In this document: positions 8,485-15,445 of the stretch, piece by piece
Position numbering within the stretch: the first letter of the stretch is position 1
Layout of the letters: each line of letters begins with the position of its first letter
Assembly (NCBI GenBank): GCA_003648395.1
Contig: QMPB01000001.1
Location: 1-39,680, forward strand
Direction of reading: 5' to 3'
Length of the DNA stretch: 39,680 bases
Origin: Bacteroidota bacterium
GTDB taxonomy: Bacteria > Bacteroidota > Bacteroidia > Bacteroidales > UBA1556
Position numbers and translations under genes: made by a program
The notes under the pieces: generated by a model
Told to the model about the DNA's origin: nothing
Databases searched by the model: none
Seen by the model: only the letters and a program-made list of their open reading frames with translations

Positions 8485-9810
8485 ATGACAAAGTGGTCTT
8501 TATCGTACGAAATGCTCAGAGTAGTAATACGACAGTTCTTCCAAAATTTTTATAGGAAAATTGAAAGTGATGGATTGGAAAATATTCCTGATAATAAGCC
8601 TACTATTTTTGCGGCCAATCACCAGAATGCGCTGATGGATCCTTGGGGGATTTTATTTACTAGTAAGCAACAAACAGTATTTCTAACTAGAGCAGATATT
8701 TTTAATAATCCAATATTATTAAAAATATTTACATTCTTCAAAATGTTGCCTATTTATAGAATTAGAGATGGAAAAGAGAGCCTTAAGAAAAATGAAGAAA
8801 TATTTAATAAAAGTATTGAGATATTAGAAGCAAATATGTCTTTAGGATTATTTCCTGAAGCAACCCATACTAATAAACGTCACCTGCGACCATTAAAAAA
8901 AGCTGTTCCAAGAATTGCTTTTCAAGCTGAAATAAATAATAACTATGAACTGGATTTAACTATAATTCCAGTTGGCATATACTATGATGACTATGTTCAC
9001 TCGAATTCAAATTTGTTTGTTAACTATGGTAAACCAATTAAAATTAAGCAATTTAAAAAAGAATTTGAAGAAAATGAGCAAAAAGGATTTAACGCTCTGA
9101 AGGTGAAATTAGAAGAAGAAATTAAGCCTTTAATAATTCATGAGCCTGATATGCAGCATTACGATTTATATGAAGGTATTAGAACGTATTATAGAAATAC
9201 AATGCTTCAAAAGCTCAATCTCAAATCGAATTTACTTAAGAACCGATTTAAGGCTGACAAAGTAACTGTTGATCGTTTAAAAAATTACTTTATTGATCAA
9301 GATAATAGTATAAGTAACTTAGACACAGCATTTAATCAGTTTAATACTTTTTGTAATAAAAAAGGAATTAGTACAATTGATACTAAAAAACCAATCTCTT
9401 TTATCAGCATAATATATAATTCTTTGCTATTCCTGCTTGGTTTGCCAATATTTATTTTTGCTTTTATTAATAATGCTATTTACTACAAACTACTAATGAA
9501 GTTTCTTGTAAGTGTAAAAGACAAGCAATTTCATACTTCCATAAAGTCGGTAGTTACTCTATTACTAACATTTGTAATATATCCTATACAAGCTGCTATT
9601 TTGTGGGCAATTAGTGGAAATGGACAATGGGCACTCGTTTATCTAGTCTTATTACCATTAACAGCTTTATTTGCTAATAAATACCGTTATAAATTTAATG
9701 ATTTTAAAAATAAACTAATTTTCTGGAAATTAATAAAATCGAAAGATTATAAGGAATATACAGCAAAGAAAGGTAATATGGATAAGATACTTATTAAGGT
9801 AATGAGTTAG
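8485..9810 (+). CDS. 1-acylglycerol-3-phosphate acyltransferase (PlsC family)
   Basis: 441 residues. The N-terminal half is a PlsC acyltransferase domain. NHQNALMD (about 46-53) is the catalytic NHx4D box, LPIYRIRDG (about 92-100) the second motif, and LFPEATHTNKRHLRPLKK (about 125-142) the third box, FPEGT-like with A in place of G, which binds the phosphate. PVGIYYDDY is the fourth. The C-terminal 160 residues hold about three hydrophobic helices (FISIIYNSLLFLLGLPIFIF and two around 350-395), giving a longer protein than classical PlsC (about 240). This longer, membrane-tailed type is common in Bacteroidota. It transfers an acyl chain onto lysophosphatidate or a related lipid at the inner membrane. 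It follows the C26 lipoprotein gene after one base and ends 3 bp before a convergent gene. Confidence 0.85.
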   Translation: MTKWSLSYEMLRVVIRQFFQNFYRKIESDGLENIPDNKPTIFAANHQNALMDPWGILFTSKQQTVFLTRADIFNNPILLKIFTFFKMLPIYRIRDGKESLKKNEEIFNKSIEILEANMSLGLFPEATHTNKRHLRPLKKAVPRIAFQAEINNNYELDLTIIPVGIYYDDYVHSNSNLFVNYGKPIKIKQFKKEFEENEQKGFNALKVKLEEEIKPLIIHEPDMQHYDLYEGIRTYYRNTMLQKLNLKSNLLKNRFKADKVTVDRLKNYFIDQDNSISNLDTAFNQFNTFCNKKGISTIDTKKPISFISIIYNSLLFLLGLPIFIFAFINNAIYYKLLMKFLVSVKDKQFHTSIKSVVTLLLTFVIYPIQAAILWAISGNGQWALVYLVLLPLTALFANKYRYKFNDFKNKLIFWKLIKSKDYKEYTAKKGNMDKILIKVMS

Positions 9811-9813
9811 TAG

Positions 9814-10776
9814 CTATCGTTTCTTTTGCTTTTTCTTAGCTTTTTCTGATTTAATACCACTAACTTCTTTCTCCTTCTTTACTTTTTTCTTAATCTGTTT
9901 TTCTTCTTTTTGAGGAGCAGTTGCAGCAACTTCTATTGGCTTATTAATGGTATCAGCTTTAATTTCGCACATACAACGAAATGTAATCCAATCAGTTGTC
10001 TTTTCAAAAGCCATATAGCTAACATCGCCTATTCCTGCCTCATCAATCCAATTGAAACCAATAGTAATTATACCACCTTTAAGATACTCTGCTGCATTTT
10101 CTGATTCATAACAAAATCTTTTACCTTTTTTAGTATTATAAGGGCTTGCCAAATTACTAATTACAGGATTTCTTTTTATAGTTTTAATCTTAACCACATC
10201 TTCAAAAAATATGCCCATAGCCTTCTCCCATTCTTTTCTTTCTATAACCCTATAAACAAAATTAATGGGAAACTTTTTTCTTTGGTTTAAAGTTTTGCAT
10301 TGTATAGCATAATTCAACTTAACTTTATCTGTACGCCATTTGCAATACTCTTTTATTTGTCGAGGATTAATATTTACCATTGGATAATGATAGAAATTAG
10401 ACCTAGTAAGTCTATGATCAACTTCGTATATGTGTTTATCATTACCAACAGTTTTCCAAATTCTAGTAAGCATATCTTTATAGTAAATACTATCCATTGG
10501 TAAAGAAGCATATACTTGCTTAAGATCCTCAGCGTTTAAACCAAATATTGGAAGCTTATGTAATGTGTCGCGTAATCCTGGAGAATAAGAACGACGTATA
10601 TCTGCTAAAAACTCTAAATAATCATATACTTTTATTGGCTGTTTATCAATATATAAACTATCTGATAAAGGTATAGTTCCATAAGGCAAATTATGGAACT
10701 CCACTTTTCTTCTATTTGGATTAGGAGCAAAGCCAAACAGAATAATTACAAATATTATTAACAGTCTATATAACAA
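9814..10776 (-). CDS. Exported protein with degenerate FGE/SUMF1-like domain
   Basis: 320 residues with an N-terminal signal or anchor helix (LLIIFVIILFGFA). The middle and C-terminal parts resemble the formylglycine-generating-enzyme/sulfatase-modifying-factor fold found in the gliding/T9SS proteins GldJ and GldK. YPMVNINPRQIKEYCKWRT (about 132-150) matches the family PVxxVSWxxAxxYCxWR segment. YRVIERKEWEKAMG (about 177-190) stands in for RLPTEAEWEYAARG. ENAAEYLKGG and WITFRCMCE stand in for the later NVxEW and GFRC motifs. The substitutions make formylglycine-generating catalysis unlikely, so a structural role is more plausible. The end is a Lys/Glu-rich basic tail (about 285-320). No lipobox is seen. 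It converges with the acyltransferase gene with only 3 bp between the stops. Confidence 0.6.
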   Translation of the reverse strand: MLYRLLIIFVIILFGFAPNPNRRKVEFHNLPYGTIPLSDSLYIDKQPIKVYDYLEFLADIRRSYSPGLRDTLHKLPIFGLNAEDLKQVYASLPMDSIYYKDMLTRIWKTVGNDKHIYEVDHRLTRSNFYHYPMVNINPRQIKEYCKWRTDKVKLNYAIQCKTLNQRKKFPINFVYRVIERKEWEKAMGIFFEDVVKIKTIKRNPVISNLASPYNTKKGKRFCYESENAAEYLKGGIITIGFNWIDEAGIGDVSYMAFEKTTDWITFRCMCEIKADTINKPIEVAATAPQKEEKQIKKKVKKEKEVSGIKSEKAKKKQKKR

Positions 10777-10845
10777 AGGTCTATATTTTAATAAATCTAG
10801 GAACTTTTATACGCACAAATTACTAAAAGGTTATATCAATTTAAT

Positions 10846-10853
10846 TACTTTTG
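10846..10853 (+). promoter_or_regulatory. -7 box directly before the SDR start codon
   Basis: TACTTTTG fits TAnnTTTG, and its last base lies only five bases before the ATG at 10859. If used, transcription would begin at or next to the start codon. Confidence 0.45.
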
Positions 10854-10858
10854 TTGGT

Positions 10859-11578
10859 ATGATAAAAGACGCAATAATTATAACAGGCACTAGTTCTGGA
10901 ATCGGTTTAGGATTAACAAAATATTATCTAGAAAAAAGATATAAAGTTATTGGACTTGCTCGCAGAAATCCTAAAGAACTATCATCATATAATAACTATT
11001 CCCATATTAGTATGGATATTACTGACCCAATTGCAATTAGTAAAGCTTTTGACAAACTTCTTAAAGAGATAATTAGTATAAAGCTTATGGTTTTAAACGC
11101 TGGTGTTCTGGGCGGTATAGATAGATTAGAGAATATTAGTATTGAAGACTCGAAGAATGTATTGGAGACAAACCTATGGGCGAATAAATCAATAATAGAT
11201 AAATTAATTCTGTCTAAAACTAATCTTAAACAAGTTATAGCAATCTCGAGTGGTGCCTCTAAAAATGGCTCTGCAGGTTGGGGCCCTTATAGTATATCAA
11301 AGGCTGCATTGAATATATTAATTAATACATACTCCAAAGAAAACCCTGAAATACATTTTAGCAGTATAGCTCCAGGGCTTGTGGATACAGCAATGCAAGA
11401 ACATATTACTAGTCTGGATAATAATGATAATTTTGAATCAATAAATAGAATTCAAGCAGCAAAAGGAACAAGTGATATGCCTTTGCCATCGGCAATTGCA
11501 AAAGACCTTGCAATAATGTTTGAAAAAATATACACTAATGAAATATCAGGAGAATTTTTTGATATAAGAAATTACTAA
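10859..11578 (+). CDS. SDR-family NAD(P)-dependent oxidoreductase
   Basis: 239-residue short-chain dehydrogenase. The N-terminus IIITGTSSGIGLGLTKYYL carries the TGxxxGIG dinucleotide motif. LARR after beta-2 suggests NADP(H). NAGVLG (about 80-85) is the NAG motif. The catalytic set is Ser in ISSGASK (about 136), then Tyr and Lys in YSISKAALN, followed by PGLVDTAM. The length and motifs are those of classical SDRs. The substrate cannot be inferred; the N-terminal and C-terminal pattern is close to sepiapterin-reductase-like or benzil-reductase-like members. Its stop overlaps the stop of the convergent macro-domain gene by 4 bp. Confidence 0.87.
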   Translation: MIKDAIIITGTSSGIGLGLTKYYLEKRYKVIGLARRNPKELSSYNNYSHISMDITDPIAISKAFDKLLKEIISIKLMVLNAGVLGGIDRLENISIEDSKNVLETNLWANKSIIDKLILSKTNLKQVIAISSGASKNGSAGWGPYSISKAALNILINTYSKENPEIHFSSIAPGLVDTAMQEHITSLDNNDNFESINRIQAAKGTSDMPLPSAIAKDLAIMFEKIYTNEISGEFFDIRNY

Positions 11579-12087
11579 TCAACCTTAAACATTGGGCATA
11601 ACTCCTGGTATATCATATAATTGATATCATCGTAGCATACAAAAGTTACATTAAGATTATATTTTCCTTCGTTTAAGAATTTAGTGACAGTTTCGATAGC
11701 CACATGTGCTGCATCTATCTTAGGCATACCATATACACCTGTAGAGATATTAGGAAAAGCAATAGATTTACAATTGTTCTCAACAGCCAATAATAGTGAA
11801 TTCCTATATGCAGATCTTAATAATTCTATTTCGTCATCGTTTCCACCATTCCACACAGGACCAACAGCATGAATAACAAATGAAGAAGGTAGATTATATG
11901 CTTTTGTAATCTTAGCTTCGCCTACGGCACAACCACCAAGACTTAATGATTCTTTTAATAAATTTGAGCCAGCAGCTTTATTAATTGCTCCATCAACACC
12001 ACCACCTCCTTTTAGTTGAGGATTAGCAGCATTTACAATAGCATCAACTTTTAATTTCGTAATATCTCCCTTAATTGTATTTTTCAT
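11575..12087 (-). CDS. Macro-domain protein, O-acetyl-ADP-ribose deacetylase-like
   Basis: 170-residue single macro domain of the MacroD/YmdB class. GDITKLKVDAIVNAAN (about 8-23) contains the catalytic/adenine-site Asn residues. GGGGVDGAINKAAG (about 27-40) is the glycine loop with the Asp. FVIHAVGPVWNGG follows, and FPNISTGVYGMP (about 109-120) is the phosphate-binding loop. Enzymes of this class remove ADP-ribose from acidic residues and deacetylate O-acetyl-ADP-ribose. It overlaps the SDR gene tail to tail by 4 bp. A -7 box lies about 36 bp upstream. Confidence 0.9.
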   Translation of the reverse strand: MKNTIKGDITKLKVDAIVNAANPQLKGGGGVDGAINKAAGSNLLKESLSLGGCAVGEAKITKAYNLPSSFVIHAVGPVWNGGNDDEIELLRSAYRNSLLLAVENNCKSIAFPNISTGVYGMPKIDAAHVAIETVTKFLNEGKYNLNVTFVCYDDINYMIYQELCPMFKVD

Positions 12088-12122
12088 AATTTATTAATTC
12101 CCTTAGAATTATATCTCATTTG

Positions 12123-12130
12123 CAAAAATA
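12123..12130 (-). promoter_or_regulatory. -7 box of the macro-domain gene
   Basis: TATTTTTG on the minus strand (reads CAAAAATA on plus) fits TAnnTTTG, about 36 bp ahead of the start at 12087. Confidence 0.45.
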
Positions 12131-12186
12131 TAATATTTTATTATATCTAATTCATATTTATAGAAAAACCACTATAATAATTTTAG

Positions 12187-12194
12187 TAAATTTG
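12187..12194 (+). promoter_or_regulatory. -7 box of the glycosyltransferase-miaA operon
   Basis: TAAATTTG fits TAnnTTTG and ends 25 bases before the TTG start at 12220. It is back to back with the macro-domain promoter, the two -7 boxes being about 57 bp apart. Confidence 0.45.
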
Positions 12195-12219
12195 TTTTTA
12201 AATAATACAACCTTTTATA

Positions 12220-13431
12220 TTGAAAAATAAGCTTTACATAGCACTACCACTACTCGACGAACTTGAAAATATTGATCTTATATTCAATAGTTTAAGAATG
12301 CAAACATATACTAATTTTGTATTAGTAGTTTGTGTTAATCAACCTGATGATTGGTGGAATGACAGCACCAAAATAGAAATCTGCAAGCGTAATATCAAAA
12401 GTATTAATATAATAAATAAGTATTCCATAGATTATAATATCGAGACTCATATTATAGATAAAAGCAGTAAAGGCAATGGATGGCAGGCTAAAAAAATAGG
12501 TGTTGGTTGGGCTCGTAAAACCATAATAGATAAGATAGGAACTATTGCCAAAGATGAAGATATAATAATAAGCCTTGATGGAGACACTTACTATCATGAA
12601 CGATATTTTGAAGCAATAGTTGAGAGTCTTGCTAACAATAAAGATATTGATATAATATCTATACCATACTATCATCCGCTAAATGATGATGATAAAGCTA
12701 ATAGGGCAATTCTCCGCTATGAAATATATATGCGTTACTATTTTCTAAATTTAATACGTATAAAAAGCCCTTATGCATTCTCTGCATTGGGGTCTGCCAT
12801 AGCTTTTAAACAAAAAGCCATTAAAAAGATAGGTGGTTTTACACCTAAAAAAAGTGGTGAGGATTTTTACTTTATTCAAAAAATGATTAAGCATAAACCC
12901 ATTGGAAATTGGCTTGATGAGAAAGTTTATCCTGCTGCAAGATTTTCGAATAGAGTATTTTTTGGTACAGGACCGGCAATGATAAGAGGCAATGCTGATA
13001 ATTGGGATTCTTATCCGCTATACCCTATTTTTCTATTTAATAAAGTCCAAGAATTTTATAATTTAATTCCTCAGCTTTATTCGAAAAATATAGATACGCC
13101 AATTGATTCTTTCTGGAATAGCAAAGAATCTAAAGATACAATTTTTGAAAAACTAAGAAAGAATAATAAGGATCTAAAGCATTTTACTAAAGCTATTTAT
13201 GATTACTTTGATGCTTTACGAACATTACAGTTTCTTAAGTCTAATTACACTAGCAATAAAGAGGAAGAAAATCTTATGGAATTTCTTAGAACTGATTTTG
13301 CCAAAGGAATTGATGATAAACTCCTAATAAATTTAGACTTTAAGGATTCATCTTTACATCAATTGAATGCAATAAGAGATTATCTTTGTAATATTGAAGA
13401 TAAATATAGAAAACAAATTTCTAATTTCTAA
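12220..13431 (+). CDS. GT2-family (GT-A fold) glycosyltransferase
   Basis: 403 residues. The start is TTG: the GT-A fold begins immediately (KLYIALPLLDELENIDLIFN), and upstream the frame meets a stop at 12199-12201 with no ATG between. SLDGDTYYHERYFEA carries the D-x-D metal/nucleotide-sugar motif at D120-D122. FSALGSAIAFKQ (about 190-201) and GGFTPKKSGEDFYFIQKM (about 206-223) hold the acceptor-side GGF...ED motif of GT2 enzymes. No transmembrane helix is obvious, so it is probably cytoplasmic or peripheral. The sugar and acceptor are unknown. It ends 2 bp before miaA, so the two genes are coupled although functionally unrelated. Confidence 0.83.
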   Translation: MKNKLYIALPLLDELENIDLIFNSLRMQTYTNFVLVVCVNQPDDWWNDSTKIEICKRNIKSINIINKYSIDYNIETHIIDKSSKGNGWQAKKIGVGWARKTIIDKIGTIAKDEDIIISLDGDTYYHERYFEAIVESLANNKDIDIISIPYYHPLNDDDKANRAILRYEIYMRYYFLNLIRIKSPYAFSALGSAIAFKQKAIKKIGGFTPKKSGEDFYFIQKMIKHKPIGNWLDEKVYPAARFSNRVFFGTGPAMIRGNADNWDSYPLYPIFLFNKVQEFYNLIPQLYSKNIDTPIDSFWNSKESKDTIFEKLRKNNKDLKHFTKAIYDYFDALRTLQFLKSNYTSNKEEENLMEFLRTDFAKGIDDKLLINLDFKDSSLHQLNAIRDYLCNIEDKYRKQISNF

Positions 13432-13433
13432 TT

Positions 13434-14345
13434 ATGGAAAACAAACTTATTACAATACTAGGAACCACGGCAACTGGCAAGACCAAATTAGCAGCAAGCC
13501 TTGCAGCTATTATAGGTGGTGAGATAATAAGTGCCGATTCGAGACAAGTTTATAGAGGAATGGATATTGGATCAGGAAAGGATATTACGGAATTTAATAT
13601 AAATGGAATTGAAGTTCCATATCATTTAATTGATATTGTGGACCCTGGTTATGAGTATAATGTTTATGAATATCAAAATGATTTTTTTAAAGCATATAAA
13701 CAAATTATTGAGAATAATAATATTGCAATTATAGCTGGAGGAACAGGAATGTATATAGAATCTGTACTTAAAGGCTACCGAATGGCTAAGGTAAATACTA
13801 ATGAAGCATTACGATTGCAACTGCATAAGAAAACTGATAAAGAACTTCAAGAGATTCTTTTTGAACGAAGAGTTCCGCATAATACAACAGATTTAAACGA
13901 TAGAGAAAGAGCTTATAGAGCCATTGAAATAGAAGAATACTACAAAAAATATCCAGAATTACTTATTGATGTTCCTAAGATTGAATCCATAAACTATGGA
14001 ATAAGATACGATCGCCAAGAAATAAGAAACAGAATTACAGACAGATTAGATCAAAGACTTAATGAAGGCATGATCTCTGAAGTAGAGAATCTTATAAATA
14101 ATGGATTAGAACCAAATAAGCTAAAGTTCTACGGACTAGAATATAAGTTTATTACTCAATATGTTATGAAAGAAATTGAGTATGGCGAGATGTTTTCTGG
14201 GCTTAATACCGCTATTCATCAATTTGCTAAACGTCAAGAAACATGGTGGCGCAGAATGGAGAAAAATGGTACTAAAATAATTTGGATAAATGGTGACATA
14301 TCTCTGGAAGAAAAACTGGCATTTATTATTGGAAATTTAAAATAG
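13434..14345 (+). CDS. miaA: tRNA dimethylallyltransferase MiaA
   Basis: Adds a dimethylallyl group to N6 of A37 in tRNAs reading UNN codons. The P-loop is GTTATGKT (10-17). ISADSRQVYRGMDIGSGKD (about 35-53) is the strongly conserved DSxQvYrxmDIGTaK block, here with DSRQ. YHLIDIVDP and IAGGTGMYIESVLKG follow. The C-terminal part has GLEYKFITQYVMKE and RQETWWRR, matching the GYxE...W(F)RR region. At 303 residues the length is normal. It follows the glycosyltransferase gene by 2 bp. Confidence 0.95.
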   Translation: MENKLITILGTTATGKTKLAASLAAIIGGEIISADSRQVYRGMDIGSGKDITEFNINGIEVPYHLIDIVDPGYEYNVYEYQNDFFKAYKQIIENNNIAIIAGGTGMYIESVLKGYRMAKVNTNEALRLQLHKKTDKELQEILFERRVPHNTTDLNDRERAYRAIEIEEYYKKYPELLIDVPKIESINYGIRYDRQEIRNRITDRLDQRLNEGMISEVENLINNGLEPNKLKFYGLEYKFITQYVMKEIEYGEMFSGLNTAIHQFAKRQETWWRRMEKNGTKIIWINGDISLEEKLAFIIGNLK

Positions 14346-14358
14346 TCTCAATTATTTA

Positions 14359-15306
14359 CTATTTAAATTTCTTAGTATAAAAATGGCAATATGGTCTTCC
14401 AGTAGTTTTCTCATAATATTTTTGATGTTTTTTCTCTGCTTGCCAAAACCTCTCTGAATCGTGAACCTCGGTGACCACTTCTACCCCATTATTTTCAAGT
14501 ATTTCAATCAATTTAAGTATTGTTTCTTTCTGTTGTGAATTAATACAGAAAACAGCTGATTTGTACTGCTCACCAATATCAGGTCCTTGCCTATTTACTT
14601 GAGCAGGATCATGAATTTCAAAAAACAGTTTTGCTAACTCTTCATAAGATATTATATTCTCATCAAACTCAACTTTCAAGGCCTCAATATGACCTGTACC
14701 GCCAGCACAAACCTGCTCATAGCTTGGGTTTCTTATACTTCCGCCAATATATCCAACTTGTGTAGATAATACACCTTTCTTATTCTGAAAATAATATTCC
14801 ATGCCCCAAAAGCATCCGCCAGCAAATATTGCTGTAGTCATTTTACTATAATTTACACCCATAACATTAACCTTTATTGGATTAAAACTTAAACTCAATG
14901 AATTTACACAATGACGTATATCTTTATCAGTATATTGCTCGCCATTAAAAACATGACCTAAGTGAGCACCACATTGAGCACATAATATTTCAGTACGACT
15001 ACCATCGGCATCAGTTTTTCTTTCTACCGCACCTTCTATTTCATCATCGAAACTAGGCCAACCACAATGAGAATCAAATTTATCTTCAGAATTATATAAA
15101 GGAGCATCACATTGCTTACATGTGTATACTCCTTCCTCTTTGCTATGTACATACCTACCCGTAAATGGAGCTTCCGTACCTTTATTAAGTATTACAAACC
15201 GCTCTTGTTCAGTCAATTTATTATATTCCTTTTTGTCTTGTGCACTCATTTTTATGTTGTTTAGAAATACTAATGATAGAACAAAAATAACTATTATTTT
15301 ATTCAT
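14359..15306 (-). CDS. Exported MsrB-MsrA fusion methionine sulfoxide reductase
   Basis: 315 residues with a signal peptide (about 1-22, IIVIFVLSLVFLNNIKMSA), so it acts outside the cytoplasm. Residues about 28-145 are MsrB: zinc-binding CxxC pairs C63/C66 and C109/C112, HCGWPSFD, and the catalytic Cys133 in RHCVNSLSLSF. Residues about 157-312 are MsrA: AGGCFWGMEYYF with catalytic C165, QVGYIGG, GHIEALKVEFD and EQYKSAVF. Together the two domains repair R and S methionine sulfoxides. The order is B then A, the reverse of the PilB-type A-B fusions. No thioredoxin domain is attached, so reducing power must come from another periplasmic protein. A -7 box lies about 69 bp upstream. Confidence 0.93.
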   Translation of the reverse strand: MNKIIVIFVLSLVFLNNIKMSAQDKKEYNKLTEQERFVILNKGTEAPFTGRYVHSKEEGVYTCKQCDAPLYNSEDKFDSHCGWPSFDDEIEGAVERKTDADGSRTEILCAQCGAHLGHVFNGEQYTDKDIRHCVNSLSLSFNPIKVNVMGVNYSKMTTAIFAGGCFWGMEYYFQNKKGVLSTQVGYIGGSIRNPSYEQVCAGGTGHIEALKVEFDENIISYEELAKLFFEIHDPAQVNRQGPDIGEQYKSAVFCINSQQKETILKLIEILENNGVEVVTEVHDSERFWQAEKKHQKYYEKTTGRPYCHFYTKKFK

Positions 15307-15374
15307 TTTTATAGCTTAAAATAAGAACTTATAGAAAATTATAGCATATAACTTTATTGTCTTTATTATAAGAA

Positions 15375-15382
15375 CAAAGCTA
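15375..15382 (-). promoter_or_regulatory. -7 box of the msrBA gene
   Basis: TAGCTTTG on the minus strand fits TAnnTTTG and lies 69 bp ahead of the start at 15306. No -33 TTG is visible at the right distance. Confidence 0.38.
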
Positions 15383-15445
15383 TACCATTGATAACGAAAA
15401 AAAGTGAAAATAATGCAATAATTATCAGAGCAATAAAAATAGTAA

